Assembly: GCF_000215955.2 (NCBI RefSeq)
Contig: NZ_AFNV02000002.1
Coordinates: 1 to 64,000 of the forward strand
From: Salinisphaera shabanensis E1L3A
Lineage (GTDB): Bacteria; Pseudomonadota; Gammaproteobacteria; Nevskiales; Salinisphaeraceae
Reading direction: 5' to 3'
Length of the DNA: 64,000 nt
Position numbers and translations under genes: made by a program. A model generated the notes under the pieces. That model saw only the letters and a list, made by a program, of their open reading frames with translations. It made no database searches and was not told where the DNA came from. This document shows positions 24,916 to 35,916 of the stretch, piece by piece (the first letter of the stretch is position 1; each line of letters opens with the position of its first letter).

Positions 24916-26366
24916 GTCGTTGCTTCCTTGAGAGTGCAGGCCATCTGTTGTGCGACTGCGCCGATATCGCCGGCGCCAAGCGTGAGCAATACATCGCCGT
25001 CACGCACGACACCGCTAAGCACATCGCTCAAGCGCTGCACGTCGTCCACGAATACCGGGTCGACCTTGCCGCGCGCGCGTACGCCGCGTGCCAGCGCGCG
25101 ACCGTCTGCGCCGGCAATCGGATGTTCGCCGGCGGCATACACCTCGCAGAGCACGAGCACATCCAGCTCGGCCAGCACCTGGCAGAAATCATCGAACAGA
25201 TCGCGTGTACGCGAAAAACGGTGCGGCTGAAACACCACCACCAGGCGCCGATCCGGCCAGGCGTTACGCGCCGCGCTGATGATGCTCACCAGCTCGCGCG
25301 GGTGGTGGCCATAGTCGTCGACCAGTAGCACGCGCTGGTCGGCCAGCATGATCTCGCCGTGTACCTCACAACGGCGACCAATACCGGCGAACTGCGATAG
25401 CGCTTCGCCAATGGCGGCCATGCTTACGCCCAGCTCATGCGCGACCGCCGCGGCCGCCAGCGCGTTGAGCACGTTGTGCTTGCCGGGCAGATTCAGATGC
25501 ACAGCGTGGCCCGGCTCGCCGGCACGGCGCAGGGTGAACCGCGTGCCGGTGCCGTCGAAGGACAGGTTCTCGGCCATGATGTCGGCGTCGTGGTCGATGC
25601 CGTAGGTGAGGATCGGCCGGCCTACATCGGCCAGAATCGAACGCACGACCGGGTCGTCGGCACACAACACCGCCAGACCGTAGAACGGCAAGTGATGCAG
25701 AAACTCGACAAAGGTTTCCGTCAGGCGCGAAAACTCGCCGCCATAGGTTTCCAGATGATCGGCATCGATATTGGTGACGATCGCCATCATCGGCGTCAGA
25801 AACAGGAAGCTGGCATCGGACTCATCGGCCTCGGCGACCAGATACGGCCCCTCGCCCAAGCGTGCATTGCTATCTGCGCCCAGCACCTTGCCGCCCACGA
25901 TGAACGTCGGGTCCAGCCCGCCACCGGCCAGGAGTGCAGCGACCAGACTCGTCGTGGTGGTCTTGCCATGCGTGCCCGCCACGGCAATGCCGTAACGGAA
26001 CCGCATCAGCTCAGCCAGCATTTCGGCACGGCGCACGACCGGTACGAGACGCTCGTGCGCGGTCACGAGTTCCGGATTGTCCTGCGAAACCGCGGTCGAT
26101 ACGACCACGACATCCGCGCTTTCGACATTTTCAGCCGCGTGACCAATAAAGATTTTCGCGCCCTGGGCAGCCAAGGCCTGCGTGGTCACGCCGTCCTTGA
26201 TATCGCTGCCGGTGACGGCATAGCCAAGGTTAAGCAGCACACTGGCGATACCGGCCATGCCTACACCACCGATGCCGACCATATGCACCGTGCGCACACG
26301 CCGCATTGGCCGCTCGGCCAGCGGCTGGAAATCGCCGTTCATGCTACGTCCCTGGGGCGCGATCAT
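24912..26366 (-). CDS. murC: UDP-N-acetylmuramate--L-alanine ligase
   Basis: A 484-residue Mur ligase adding L-Ala to UDP-MurNAc in the cytoplasm. Seen: [14 protein letters not shown] (UDP-binding loop), the ATP loop [22 protein letters not shown] and [10 protein letters not shown]. The ATG at 26366 overlaps the murG stop (ATGA) and has GGAGG a few bases upstream; the ATG at 26342 is a possible later start. The longer upstream frame is a shadow of murG. murB does not lie between murC and ddlB in this cluster. Confidence 0.97.
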   Translation of the reverse strand: MIAPQGRSMNGDFQPLAERPMRRVRTVHMVGIGGVGMAGIASVLLNLGYAVTGSDIKDGVTTQALAAQGAKIFIGHAAENVESADVVVVSTAVSQDNPELVTAHERLVPVVRRAEMLAELMRFRYGIAVAGTHGKTTTTSLVAALLAGGGLDPTFIVGGKVLGADSNARLGEGPYLVAEADESDASFLFLTPMMAIVTNIDADHLETYGGEFSRLTETFVEFLHHLPFYGLAVLCADDPVVRSILADVGRPILTYGIDHDADIMAENLSFDGTGTRFTLRRAGEPGHAVHLNLPGKHNVLNALAAAAVAHELGVSMAAIGEALSQFAGIGRRCEVHGEIMLADQRVLLVDDYGHHPRELVSIISAARNAWPDRRLVVVFQPHRFSRTRDLFDDFCQVLAELDVLVLCEVYAAGEHPIAGADGRALARGVRARGKVDPVFVDDVQRLSDVLSGVVRDGDVLLTLGAGDIGAVAQQMACTLKEATT

Positions 26367-27469
26367 GCCGCCTCCATGGTGTCGAAGCAGGCGGCGACGA
26401 TATCGTCGGTCGAGCGCGGCCAAGCCACGCGGCGGGCAGCTTCGGCCTGATCGCGCAACGCCGCACGATCGCTGCACAGGCGCTCTATCTCGTGCGCCAG
26501 GCGTTCCACGCTCAGTTCGGACTGATCGATTAGCGTGGCCGCGCCAGCATCGACCAGATACTGGCCGTTGGCACGCTGATGATCGTCGACCGCAAACGGG
26601 TAAGGCACCAGCAACGCCGAAACGCCCGCCGCAGCGAGTTCAGCGACGGTCAACGCCCCACTGCGACAAATCACCACATCGGCCCAAGCATAGGCTGCAG
26701 CCATGTCATCAATGAATGCACTCAGATCGGCCTCGACGCCGGCGCTGTCATAAGCGGCCTGTGCCTGCGCGAGCGTGCGCCCGGCCTGATGTCGAACCTG
26801 CGGCCGGTTGTTGGTATCGATACGCGCAAGCGCCGCCGGCACGCGTTCGTTGATTGCAAGCGCGCCGCCGCTACCGCCGAGCACGAGCAGTCGGATCGGC
26901 CCTTCGCGGTTCGCAAAACGTTCGGCCGGTGCCGGCAGTTCGAGTATTTCCGCGCGTACCGGATTACCGACGCTGCGGGCCTTGTCGCCGGCAAAGGTAT
27001 TCGGGAACGCCTGCAGTACGGTCGTGGCCATACGCGCCAGCAGACGGTTGGTCAGACCGGCCGCGGCATTCTGTTCATGAATGAGTAGCGGGCGGCCGGT
27101 CAGACGCGCAGCCAGTCCACCCGGGCCGGCCGCAAAACCGCCCATACCCACGACCAGCTGCGGCGCAACGCGCCGCACCACACCCAGCGCCTGCAGGCAG
27201 GCACGGGCCAGACGCAGCGGCGCAGACAACCAGGACAACAGCCCCTTGCCGCGTAGGCCAGCCACATCGATCGTATGCAGGGTGAGATCGTTCGCCGGCA
27301 CCAGCCGTGCCTCGATGCCGGCCGCGGTACCCAGCCAACTGACCTGCACGCCGCGGGCGATCAGCGCCTTGGCTACGGCAAGCGCCGGGAAGACATGACC
27401 GCCCGTACCGCCCGCCATGATCAGCACGTGCGGCGTGCTCGTATGCGTATTCGCTGCCGCCGCGTTCAT
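26363..27469 (-). CDS. murG: UDP-GlcNAc--lipid I N-acetylglucosaminyltransferase MurG
   Basis: A 368-residue GT28 glycosyltransferase that converts lipid I to lipid II on the cytoplasmic face of the inner membrane. Seen: [21 protein letters not shown] near 15-35 (first Gly-rich loop), [18 protein letters not shown] (second), [18 protein letters not shown] (third), and the sugar-binding [25 protein letters not shown]. Its N-terminus overlaps ftsW by 4 bp. Confidence 0.97.
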   Translation of the reverse strand: MNAAAANTHTSTPHVLIMAGGTGGHVFPALAVAKALIARGVQVSWLGTAAGIEARLVPANDLTLHTIDVAGLRGKGLLSWLSAPLRLARACLQALGVVRRVAPQLVVGMGGFAAGPGGLAARLTGRPLLIHEQNAAAGLTNRLLARMATTVLQAFPNTFAGDKARSVGNPVRAEILELPAPAERFANREGPIRLLVLGGSGGALAINERVPAALARIDTNNRPQVRHQAGRTLAQAQAAYDSAGVEADLSAFIDDMAAAYAWADVVICRSGALTVAELAAAGVSALLVPYPFAVDDHQRANGQYLVDAGAATLIDQSELSVERLAHEIERLCSDRAALRDQAEAARRVAWPRSTDDIVAACFDTMEAA

Positions 27470-28617
27470 CGGGCACCCCCTTTTTCGGGCACGCGCGTTT
27501 CAATATCGACACGGATCAGCAGCGCGCACAGCACGCACATCATTACCAGGCTCGAACCGCCATAGCTCATCAGCGGCAGCGTCAGGCCCTTGGTGGGCAG
27601 TAGCCCCATGTTTACGGCGATATTGAGAAACGCCTGAAGCACCAGCCAGCTCGACATGCCGTAGGCGACGAAGCCAGCGAACAGCTGGCCCGCCACAATC
27701 GCGCGGCGTGCAATTACGAAACCGCGCCAGACCACCGTGGCGAATAGCCCAATCAGCAACACCGTGCCGAGCAAGCCAAACTCTTCGGCATAGATCGCAA
27801 ACAAAAAGTCGGTATGCGTTTCCGGCAGATACAGCAGTTTTTGCACCGAATTGCCCAGACCCACGCCGGCAATCTCGCCGCGGCCGATGGCGATCAGCGA
27901 CTGGGTGAGTTGGAAACCGCTGGCATAAGGATGCGCCCACGGATCGGCGAAGCTCACCAGACGCGCCAGTCGATATGGCGAGGACAGCACCAGCCCGACG
28001 ACGGCGGTACCCGCCAGACTTCCCAGTACCAATAAATAGGTCAGCCGCGCGCCGGCAAGAAAGAGTACGATCGCGGCCACCGCGACCATCACCGCAGCCG
28101 CGCCGAAGTCGGGTTCGATAAGCAGCAGAAAGCTGGCCAGCGCCATGAAGAACATGGGCCGGAACAGCCCGCCCCAGCTCGTCGCGAGTTCCGTCTGGCG
28201 ACGTGCCGCGTAGCCGGCGACGTACAGGATGAGACAGAAACGCGCCGGCTCGGAGGCCTGCATGGAAACCGGGCCGAGATCGATCCAACGCCGCGCCCCG
28301 TTGACCGCATGGCCGATGCCGGGAATAAGCACGATCAACAACAGCACGAGGCCGATGGCCAACAGCGTGAACGTATTCGCCTGCCATACGCGCATCGGCA
28401 CATGCAGCACGGCGAAGCCCGCCACGAGCCCGACCAGCGCGAACACGGCCTGCCGGTAGAAGAAATACATGGGATCGTCGGTCAACCGGTCGGCAACCGC
28501 GACCGAAGCAGAGCCGACCATAACGAGCCCGATACCGCCAATCAGTGCAAGCGCGACCAGCAGTGCGGTATCCGGGCGCACCCGCGGGAGTTGAATAGTC
28601 TGCAGCGCGCGAATCAT
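27466..28617 (-). CDS. ftsW: SEDS-family peptidoglycan polymerase FtsW
   Basis: A 383-residue integral membrane protein with about ten helices, the septal glycan polymerase that works with FtsI. SEDS signatures: GARRWIDLGPVSMQASEPARFCLILYVA, LLIEPDFGAAAVM (catalytic Asp region), GLGNSVQKLLYLPETHTDFLFAIYAEEFGL and the C-terminal GLTLPLMSYGGSSLVMMC. The position between murD and murG identifies FtsW rather than RodA. It is joined to both by 4-bp overlaps. Confidence 0.97.
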   Translation of the reverse strand: MIRALQTIQLPRVRPDTALLVALALIGGIGLVMVGSASVAVADRLTDDPMYFFYRQAVFALVGLVAGFAVLHVPMRVWQANTFTLLAIGLVLLLIVLIPGIGHAVNGARRWIDLGPVSMQASEPARFCLILYVAGYAARRQTELATSWGGLFRPMFFMALASFLLLIEPDFGAAAVMVAVAAIVLFLAGARLTYLLVLGSLAGTAVVGLVLSSPYRLARLVSFADPWAHPYASGFQLTQSLIAIGRGEIAGVGLGNSVQKLLYLPETHTDFLFAIYAEEFGLLGTVLLIGLFATVVWRGFVIARRAIVAGQLFAGFVAYGMSSWLVLQAFLNIAVNMGLLPTKGLTLPLMSYGGSSLVMMCVLCALLIRVDIETRVPEKGGAR

Positions 28618-29954
28618 GCCGCAAGCTCCTGCACGGCAGCTACGAAGCTTTCGCCGCGGTGCACATAGTTGTCGAACTGGTCGAAGCTCGCACAGCCGGG
28701 CGAAAACAACACCGTATCGCCCTGCTCGGCGAGATTCGCCGCTTGCTGCACCGCATCGCGCAGCGTATCGACACGCTGTACTGCCACATAGTCGTTGACT
28801 GCGGTCGCGATCTTTTCACGATCCTGGCCAAACACAATGACCGCCCGCGCTTTCTTGGCGGCGAGCGGGCCGAGCGCGGTGAAATCGGCGCCCTTGGCCT
28901 GGCCGCCGGCAAGTAAAAGTACCGGTGTATCCATACCGGCGAGCGACGCCATCATCGCGCCCGGATTGGTGCCCTTGGAATCGTTGATCCAACGCACACC
29001 GTTGATTTCAGCGATGGTTTCGCAACGATGCGGCAGGCCGGCAAAGCCGGTCAGGCCGCTTTGGATTGCCGCCTCATCAAAGCCGGCCGCTTCGGCCAGC
29101 GCCCAAACGGCAAGCGCGTTGAGCTGATTGTGTCGTCCGGCCAAACGCAGCTGATCGCAGGCCAGCCATGGCTGGTCATTACGTGCCAGATGGCGCGCAC
29201 CCGATACTTCAAGCAACTGATAATCCGCGTTTTCGGCCTCACCGAATCGCGCGACGGCGGCCGACCCCGTATTCATGGCGTCCACACGGGCGTCATCGGC
29301 ATTGATAACCGCAACATCCGCCGCTTTAAAGATACGCGCCTTGAGCGCTGCGTAATGATCGATATCGCCATGCCGGTCGATATGATCGGCGCTGATATTG
29401 AGCACGGTCGCCGCGCGTGCGGGCAGCCGCTGCGTCAACTCGAGCTGAAAACTCGACAGCTCCAGCACGTAGAGTTCGACATCGTCGGCCAGCAGATTCA
29501 ACGCGGGCGTGCCAAAGTTCCCGCCGATGGCGTAATTCAAGCCGGCGGCTTTCGCGATTTCACCCATCCAGGCGGTGACCGTCGACTTACCGTTGGAACC
29601 GGTGATCGCTACCACAGGCGCAGAGACGACCTGCGCAAACCATTCGATATCGCCAATAATGTCCATGCCGCGCTTGCGCGCTGCCTCGATCAGCGGCTCG
29701 CGCAGATCCACGCCGGGCGAAACCACGATATGGCTCATGCCGTCCAGCAGTATGGGGTTGAACTCGCCCACGATGAGACTGGCCTGCGGGCAGGCCTCGG
29801 CCAGCGTGGCTGCGCCCGGCGGCTCGTCACGCGTATCGATCACGCGCACACGCGCGCCGCAGGCGCTGGCGAAACGGGCAGCCGAAACGCCCGACAGGCC
29901 GCAGCCGACCACCAGCACGGCCGCGTTAGCGAGTTGTTCGCGCAGGCCGCTCAT
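28614..29954 (-). CDS. murD: UDP-N-acetylmuramoylalanine--D-glutamate ligase
   Basis: A 446-residue Mur ligase that adds D-Glu to UDP-MurNAc-L-Ala. Seen: [15 protein letters not shown] (N-terminal Rossmann loop), [19 protein letters not shown] (ATP loop), [11 protein letters not shown], and [19 protein letters not shown] in the C-terminal domain. Complete. Stop/start overlaps of 4 bp link it to mraY and ftsW. Confidence 0.97.
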   Translation of the reverse strand: MSGLREQLANAAVLVVGCGLSGVSAARFASACGARVRVIDTRDEPPGAATLAEACPQASLIVGEFNPILLDGMSHIVVSPGVDLREPLIEAARKRGMDIIGDIEWFAQVVSAPVVAITGSNGKSTVTAWMGEIAKAAGLNYAIGGNFGTPALNLLADDVELYVLELSSFQLELTQRLPARAATVLNISADHIDRHGDIDHYAALKARIFKAADVAVINADDARVDAMNTGSAAVARFGEAENADYQLLEVSGARHLARNDQPWLACDQLRLAGRHNQLNALAVWALAEAAGFDEAAIQSGLTGFAGLPHRCETIAEINGVRWINDSKGTNPGAMMASLAGMDTPVLLLAGGQAKGADFTALGPLAAKKARAVIVFGQDREKIATAVNDYVAVQRVDTLRDAVQQAANLAEQGDTVLFSPGCASFDQFDNYVHRGESFVAAVQELAA

Positions 29955-31033
29955 CGGATCTTCAACGTGGACAAACCAATCAACACGAGCACCAGCGTGA
30001 CGATCCAGAATCGCACGATGATCTTCGGCTCGGGCCAGCCCTTGAGTTCGAAATGGTGGTGCAACGGCGCCATGCGGAACATGCGCTTACCGGTGAGCTT
30101 GAAGGTCGCCACCTGCAGAATCACCGACACGGTTTCGGCCACGAAGATGCCGCCCATGACCACCAGCACCAGTTCCTGGCGTACGGCGACCGCCACCACG
30201 CCCAGCGCAGCGCCGAGCGCCAGCGCACCCACATCGCCCATGAATACCTGGGCCGGATAGGCGTTGAACCAGAGAAAGCCCAGCCCGGCACCGCCAATCG
30301 CAGTACAGAAAATCGACAGTTCGCCCACGCCTTCGATATAGGCGAAGCCCAGATAATCGGCAAACTGCACATTGCCGGCCACATAAGCGAACACCGCCAG
30401 CGCCGAGGCCACCAGTACACAGGGCATGATCGCCAGCCCGTCGAGGCCGTCGGTCAGATTGACCGCGTTGCTCGAACCTACGATCACGAGATAACTCCAC
30501 ACGATATAGCCCGCGCCCAGAGGTACCGACACATCCTTGAGCATGGGAATGAGCACGCTGGTTTCGGCAGAACTGGTCGCGCCCAGATACAGCCAAAGGC
30601 CCGCCGCCAGGCCCACCAGCGTCTGCGCACTGTATTTCGCTTTTGCCGACAGCCCCTTGCTGTTGCCGAAGGTGAGCTTTCGATAATCATCGAGAAACCC
30701 GATCACGCCGAATGCGGCCGTAACCAACATCACCAGCCACACCCAGCGGTTGCTCAGGTCGCCCCACAGCAATGTGGCCACGAGCACCGCGGCAATGATC
30801 AGCGTGCCGCCCATCGTGGGCGTGCCGGCTTTGACCAGATGGCTTTGCGGACCATCGTCGCGCACGTGCTGACCGATCTGATGAAACGTCAGTTTGCGAA
30901 TCATGACCGGGCCGACGACGAACGAAAACACCATCGCCGTCAGTACGCCGAGGATCGCGCGCAACGTAATGAACTGAAACACGCGAAAACCGCTGTGCAG
31001 CGGCTCCAGCCATTCGGCAAGGAACGTCAGCAT
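29951..31033 (-). CDS. mraY: Phospho-N-acetylmuramoyl-pentapeptide-transferase
   Basis: A 360-residue polytopic enzyme (ten helices expected) that transfers phospho-MurNAc-pentapeptide to undecaprenyl phosphate, forming lipid I. Seen: [17 protein letters not shown] near the N-terminus, FLDDYRKL (catalytic Asp pair), [31 protein letters not shown] and the C-terminal [18 protein letters not shown]. Of exact family length. It overlaps murF by 7 bp. Confidence 0.97.
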   Translation of the reverse strand: MLTFLAEWLEPLHSGFRVFQFITLRAILGVLTAMVFSFVVGPVMIRKLTFHQIGQHVRDDGPQSHLVKAGTPTMGGTLIIAAVLVATLLWGDLSNRWVWLVMLVTAAFGVIGFLDDYRKLTFGNSKGLSAKAKYSAQTLVGLAAGLWLYLGATSSAETSVLIPMLKDVSVPLGAGYIVWSYLVIVGSSNAVNLTDGLDGLAIMPCVLVASALAVFAYVAGNVQFADYLGFAYIEGVGELSIFCTAIGGAGLGFLWFNAYPAQVFMGDVGALALGAALGVVAVAVRQELVLVVMGGIFVAETVSVILQVATFKLTGKRMFRMAPLHHHFELKGWPEPKIIVRFWIVTLVLVLIGLSTLKIR

Positions 31034-32409
31034 GACACCCCCGCCTTGGCATCGGCTTCAAGGGCAAGCGCGTCGGCAACGCGATCCATGCGTGCACTGC
31101 GCGAACCTTTGATTAACAAAGTCGTATCGCTCTGACGTACGGATAGAGCGGTTTCCAGTGCCGCAATCAACTCACCGTGATTGGCAAACCATTGCGCGCC
31201 CGGGCCAAAGGCCTCGGCCGTGAGTCGACTGAGCTGGCCGGTCACCCAAAGTCTTTCAATACCGGATTCGCGCGCGGCCCGCCCGGCATCACGGTGCGCC
31301 TGTTCGGCCTGATCGCCGAGCTCGGCCATGTCGCCCAGCGCAGCCCAGCGCGTGCCGCGCTGCTGGGCCAGCCAACCGAGCGCTGCCGCGAGTGAGCCGG
31401 GGTTGGCGTTATAGCTGTCGTCGATCAATCGGGCGCCGTGACGACCGGCGATAATTGTCATGCGGCCGCCCACACCCACCATCGCCGCCAACGAACGCGC
31501 GATCAAATCGGCGTCGAGATCGATCGCGCTCGCCGCAGCGGCGGCCGCCAAGGCATTGCTGATGTTGTGTGCGCCGGCCAGCGGCAGAACGACATCCGCC
31601 GCGCCCGTGGGTGTATGCAGCGTAAAGTGACTGCTGTTCGCCTCCAGTTCGATATCGCTGGCAAACACATCGGCATCAGCGCGCGCGTGACGTGCGAATA
31701 CCAGCCGCTGACGCTCACCGGCGAGCTCGTGCCAGAGCGGCGCAAAATCGTCGTCGCCGTTGATGACAGCAATGCCGTCGTCGGCCAGACCGGAGAACAT
31801 CTCGCCCTTGGCTTTTGCCACGCCCTCGCGGCTGCCAAAACCTTCGATATGGGCCATACCTGCATTCGTGACCACGCCGACCTGCGGGCGCGCGAGTTCT
31901 GCGAGCATGGCAATCTCGCCGGCATGGGACGCACCCATTTCGATAACCGCGCGATTGATGCTGTCATTCAGACGCATGAGCGTGATTGGCACGCCCAGAT
32001 GGTTGTTCAGATTACCCTCGGTTGCGAGCACCGAACCGGCTTCGGCCAGAATCGCAGCCAACATCTGCTTGACCGTGGTCTTGCCGTTGCTGCCGGTCAC
32101 GCCAATGACGGTGCCATTGAATGCCTGGCGCGACGCGGCGCCGGCCTGCTGCAAGGCCTGCTCGACGTCGGCAACCACCAGCTGCGGCAGCGGCGAGTCG
32201 ACCCGACGGGCGACCACGGCACCGGCAGCACCGAGGCTGGCAGCACGGGCCACGAAATCGTGGCCGTCAACGCGGGCGCCGGGCAGCGCAAAGAACAGCG
32301 CACCACGCTCGAGTCGACGAGTATCGATGCTCGCACCGACATACTCGGCATCATGACCCTGCAGGCCCGCGCCCAGTGTTTGCGCCAGTTGCGACAGACG
32401 ACCGTTCAT
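31027..32409 (-). CDS. murF: UDP-MurNAc-tripeptide--D-alanyl-D-alanine ligase
   Basis: A 460-residue Mur ligase that completes the UDP-MurNAc-pentapeptide by adding D-Ala-D-Ala. Seen: [31 protein letters not shown] loop [43 protein letters not shown] and the C-terminal [12 protein letters not shown]. Complete; the start overlaps the murE stop by 4 bp. Confidence 0.97.
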   Translation of the reverse strand: MNGRLSQLAQTLGAGLQGHDAEYVGASIDTRRLERGALFFALPGARVDGHDFVARAASLGAAGAVVARRVDSPLPQLVVADVEQALQQAGAASRQAFNGTVIGVTGSNGKTTVKQMLAAILAEAGSVLATEGNLNNHLGVPITLMRLNDSINRAVIEMGASHAGEIAMLAELARPQVGVVTNAGMAHIEGFGSREGVAKAKGEMFSGLADDGIAVINGDDDFAPLWHELAGERQRLVFARHARADADVFASDIELEANSSHFTLHTPTGAADVVLPLAGAHNISNALAAAAAASAIDLDADLIARSLAAMVGVGGRMTIIAGRHGARLIDDSYNANPGSLAAALGWLAQQRGTRWAALGDMAELGDQAEQAHRDAGRAARESGIERLWVTGQLSRLTAEAFGPGAQWFANHGELIAALETALSVRQSDTTLLIKGSRSARMDRVADALALEADAKAGVSC

Positions 32410-33896
32410 AAGGCCTCCAGCGCGGTACGGGCAACCACTCGATCGTCAAACGCGCGCCGCGTGTCGCCGGTTTGCTGGGTCGTTTCATGGCCTTTGCCGG
32501 CAATCAGCACCACGTCGTCCGGGCGCGCTGCGGCAATCGCAGCCGTAATGGCCGCGGCGCGGTCGTGTTCGACGGTGACCGGCGCCCGCATATGCATGCC
32601 GTCGCGAATCGCTTGCGCGATCGCAGCCGGCGATTCGCTGCGCGGATTGTCGTCGGTGATCCAGATTTGATCGGCTGCTTCGGCGGCTGCCCCCATGAGC
32701 GGACGCTTGCCGACATCGCGATCGCCGCCACAGCCGAACACACACAACACCCGGCCGCGGGCGTGGGCGCGCACCGCGGCAATGGCATGGGTAAGCGCAC
32801 CCGGTGTATGGGCAAAGTCGACCACCACCATGGGCTGGTCGACACGGCTGTCTACACGCTGCATGCGCCCGGGCACCGTCGTCAGTTCGCCGAGCACGCC
32901 GACGGCCTGTTCGAACTCGACGCCACGTGCCAACAGCACGGCCAGTACCGCAGCCAGGTTCATGGCGTTGAAACGTCCCACCAGCATGCTGTCAACGACG
33001 GCGTTCCCCCAGCTCGTTTCCAGCGTGAGTGACAAACCGTCGGCCCGTGTTTCGACCGCAGCGATACGCACGTAATGATCGGCCAGCGCGGCCATGTCAC
33101 CGCAGCCATAGGCTACGGGGGTGACCTCTTCGGCGAGGCTGGCCAGCCAGGCCCGGCCATAGGCGTCGTCGCCATTGAGCACCGCGCTGGTCAGCCCTTC
33201 AAAGGCGAACAGCCGCTGCTTGGCCTCGGCATAGGCGTCGACACTGCCGTGATAATCCAAATGATCGCGACCGAGCTGGGTCAATACCGCTACATCGAAG
33301 GCCACGCCATCGACGCGATGCTGATCAAGCGCATGTGAAGACACTTCGAAGGCGACGGCGCCGGCATCGGCCGCGGCCAGCCGCGCCAGCCAGTCCTGCA
33401 CACCCACCGGATCGGGGGTGGTGTGGGTGGCTTCGCTCAGGTCGTCGGAGAAGCCCAGACCGAGCGTGCCAATATAACCACAGCGCTCGCCCAGAAGTTC
33501 GATCGCCTGAGACAGAAGCCAGGCACAGGATGTCTTGCCATCGGTACCGGTCACGCCGGCAACGAACAGTTTGCGAGACGGGTCACCATAAAAACGGCCC
33601 GCGATACGGCTTGCATGCTTGGCAAGCGCGTCCACGTGCACGTTGGCAATATCCAGCGCAGGGGCTCGGGCACGGTCCCAGGCGACCGCTGCAGCCCCGG
33701 CAGAGATCGCGGCATCGACATGATCGAGGCCATGACTACGCGTGCCCTGATACGCCAGAAACAGCGAATCGGCCAAGACCTTACGGCTATCGATCGCCAC
33801 CCCGGCGATATCCACGGCCGGAATGTCGTAGGCCAGCCCGTCAAGGAGGCTGGCCAATGACTGGCGTGCGGGTTGGATCGGAGCCAGCGCGCTCAT
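32406..33896 (-). CDS. murE: UDP-MurNAc-L-Ala-D-Glu--2,6-diaminopimelate ligase
   Basis: A 496-residue Mur ligase adding the third stem residue. Seen: AIDSRKVLADSLFLAYQGTRSHGLDHV, ATP loop GVTGTDGKTSCAWLL, EVSSHALDQHRVDGVAFDVAVLTQLGRDHLDYHG, and the DNPRSE motif, whose DNPR signature marks meso-diaminopimelate specificity in Gram-negative enzymes. It overlaps ftsI and murF by 4 bp each. Confidence 0.97.
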   Translation of the reverse strand: MSALAPIQPARQSLASLLDGLAYDIPAVDIAGVAIDSRKVLADSLFLAYQGTRSHGLDHVDAAISAGAAAVAWDRARAPALDIANVHVDALAKHASRIAGRFYGDPSRKLFVAGVTGTDGKTSCAWLLSQAIELLGERCGYIGTLGLGFSDDLSEATHTTPDPVGVQDWLARLAAADAGAVAFEVSSHALDQHRVDGVAFDVAVLTQLGRDHLDYHGSVDAYAEAKQRLFAFEGLTSAVLNGDDAYGRAWLASLAEEVTPVAYGCGDMAALADHYVRIAAVETRADGLSLTLETSWGNAVVDSMLVGRFNAMNLAAVLAVLLARGVEFEQAVGVLGELTTVPGRMQRVDSRVDQPMVVVDFAHTPGALTHAIAAVRAHARGRVLCVFGCGGDRDVGKRPLMGAAAEAADQIWITDDNPRSESPAAIAQAIRDGMHMRAPVTVEHDRAAAITAAIAAARPDDVVLIAGKGHETTQQTGDTRRAFDDRVVARTALEAL

Positions 33897-35650
33897 GTCC
33901 CTGCCCCTTTGGAGCGCTTGTCCGCCGACGCGGTCAGCACGCTCGGGTTATCCGGCGGTACACGCAGCAGACGCAGCGCATCGCGCATGACCGCAGAAAA
34001 GACGGGTGCCGCGACGGCGCCGCCGTAGTAGGCATCTTTTTTCGGCTCGTCAAGCATTACGAGCGTTACCAACGCCGGCTTTTCTGCCGGCGCCATGCCC
34101 ACAAACAGAGCCTGATGGCGATCGGCGTTGTAACCGCCCGTGCCGGCCTTGCGTGCCGTGCCCGTCTTGCCGGCCACGCGATAGCCGGGAATGGTGGCTC
34201 GTGTCGCGGTACCGGCGGGTGTAACCACGCCCTCGAGCAGGTGCCGCATCGTGCGCGCCGTCTCGGGCTTGAGCACGCGCCGCGGCGGCACATGCATATC
34301 CGCGCCGTCGCCTTCGATCAGACGCAGGCTGCGCAGCATGCCGTCATCGGCAATCGCGCCGTAAGCGCGAATCAGCTGGAACGCAGTGACGGCGAGGCCA
34401 TATCCGTAGGAGGCGGTTGCCGTTTCGACGTTGTTCCAGTCGTAGAAATCCTTCAGCACGCCAAAACGCTCACCCGGAAAACCACTGCCCGTGATATCGC
34501 CAAAGCCGAAATCGTTATAGGCGCGCCATACACCCTCGGCGCCCATCTTCAGGCCAACGTGGGCAGCGCCCACATTGCTGGACTTCTGCAGAATCTTGGC
34601 GAAGTCGACGTCGCCGTAGTTGCGAAAATCCTTCACGGTCAGACGGCCGACCATGAACCAGCCCTTGGTATGGATCACGTCGTCGGTATCGAACAGCCCG
34701 CTGTCCAGCGCCTTGGCCAGCAACAACGGTTTGACCGTCGAACCCGGCTCCATGACGTCCGTCGCCGCACGCGCACGCACACCCGACGGATCGATCGAGT
34801 CGCGATCGTTCGGGTTGAAGCTCGGATAGGACGCCACCGCACGCAACTCGCCGGTGGTGGGGTCCATCATCACGACCATACCGCCCTTGGCATTGTTCTT
34901 GACCACTGCCGCCTTGATATGGCGATAGGCCAGATACTGCATGCGTGAGTCGATCGTCAGCCGCAGCTCATGCCCTGCCTGGGGCGGCTGAAATTCAGCC
35001 AGATCTTCGACCACACGACCGACCCGATCCTTTACAACGCGGCGACTGCCCGGCTCACCGTGCAGGTAACCGTCGCGATTGAGCTCCAGCCCTTCCTGAC
35101 CACGGCCGTCGATATTGGTCATGCCCACGATCTGGGCGGCGGCCTCACCGGCCGGGTAGTAGCGCTTGTATTCCCGCTGCAAGAACACGCCCGGCGCGTC
35201 GACCGCCATCACCGCACGCGCATCGGTGGGCGCGAGCTGACGACGCAGATACAGAAACTGACGGCTCTTGTAACTTTCCAGACGACTGCGCAGTTCCGAA
35301 ACCGGCATATTCAGCCGGCGCGCGAGCGGCGCGATCTTTTCGGGCGCTTCCAGCACCGCGCCCGGCACGGCCCAAACGGATTCGGTGGGCGCCGACAAGG
35401 CCAGCGGCTCGCCGTTGCGATCCTTGATCACGCCGCGCCCGGCCGGCACCGACACGGTACGCAGATGGCGCTTGTCGCCTTCCTTGGCCAGAAACGCCTG
35501 GTCGAGCACTTGCAGATCGAAGGCTCGGCCCGCGAGCACGACCGCAAAGACGGCGAACAGCGTCAGCACGAACCAGCCGCGCCAGCGCGGCGGCGCCGGC
35601 ATCTTGTCGCGCTTATTGCGCTCGCTGTTTCGATAATCGCGGCGGCTCAT
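33893..35650 (-). CDS. ftsI: Septal peptidoglycan transpeptidase FtsI (PBP3)
   Basis: A 585-residue class B penicillin-binding protein. Layout: cytoplasmic tail with basic residues (1-25), one membrane helix (about 27-47, FVLTLFAVFAVVLAGRAFDL), pedestal domain, then the transpeptidase with catalytic Ser in EPGSTVKPLLLAKAL (S-x-x-K), QKSSNVG (S-x-N) and GKTGTARKAG (K-T-G). It makes septal cross-links with FtsW. The start overlaps ftsL by 4 bp. Confidence 0.97.
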   Translation of the reverse strand: MSRRDYRNSERNKRDKMPAPPRWRGWFVLTLFAVFAVVLAGRAFDLQVLDQAFLAKEGDKRHLRTVSVPAGRGVIKDRNGEPLALSAPTESVWAVPGAVLEAPEKIAPLARRLNMPVSELRSRLESYKSRQFLYLRRQLAPTDARAVMAVDAPGVFLQREYKRYYPAGEAAAQIVGMTNIDGRGQEGLELNRDGYLHGEPGSRRVVKDRVGRVVEDLAEFQPPQAGHELRLTIDSRMQYLAYRHIKAAVVKNNAKGGMVVMMDPTTGELRAVASYPSFNPNDRDSIDPSGVRARAATDVMEPGSTVKPLLLAKALDSGLFDTDDVIHTKGWFMVGRLTVKDFRNYGDVDFAKILQKSSNVGAAHVGLKMGAEGVWRAYNDFGFGDITGSGFPGERFGVLKDFYDWNNVETATASYGYGLAVTAFQLIRAYGAIADDGMLRSLRLIEGDGADMHVPPRRVLKPETARTMRHLLEGVVTPAGTATRATIPGYRVAGKTGTARKAGTGGYNADRHQALFVGMAPAEKPALVTLVMLDEPKKDAYYGGAVAAPVFSAVMRDALRLLRVPPDNPSVLTASADKRSKGAGT

Positions 35651-35916
35651 CGTCTGGACTCCAGCACGACATAGTTACGCGGCTGGACCATGCTCAGCTC
35701 ACGACGTGCTACCTGCGCCACACGATCCGGATTGGCCCAGGCACTTTCTTCGAGTTGCAACTGAGCCCACTCGGTCGAGAGCTTGTCACGCTCGACACGC
35801 TCGACCTGCAACTCGTGCGCCATTTCACGCGTCTTGTGCTTGGCCTGAACGACCGCCACGGCGCTGACGAGGATCGCCAGCGACAGCGCTACGATCGTGA
35901 GCATCTGCCGACTCAT
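35647..35916 (-). CDS. ftsL: Cell division protein FtsL
   Basis: An 89-residue bitopic protein: N-terminal membrane helix (about 5-22, LTIVALSLAILVSAVAVV) followed by a charged coiled coil (about 25-60, KHKTREMAHELQVERVERDKLS) and a short C-terminal tail (VARRELSMVQPRNYVVLE). It forms the FtsQLB complex that activates FtsWI. Identity rests on size, topology and position between rsmH and ftsI. Confidence 0.93.
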   Translation of the reverse strand: MSRQMLTIVALSLAILVSAVAVVQAKHKTREMAHELQVERVERDKLSTEWAQLQLEESAWANPDRVAQVARRELSMVQPRNYVVLESRR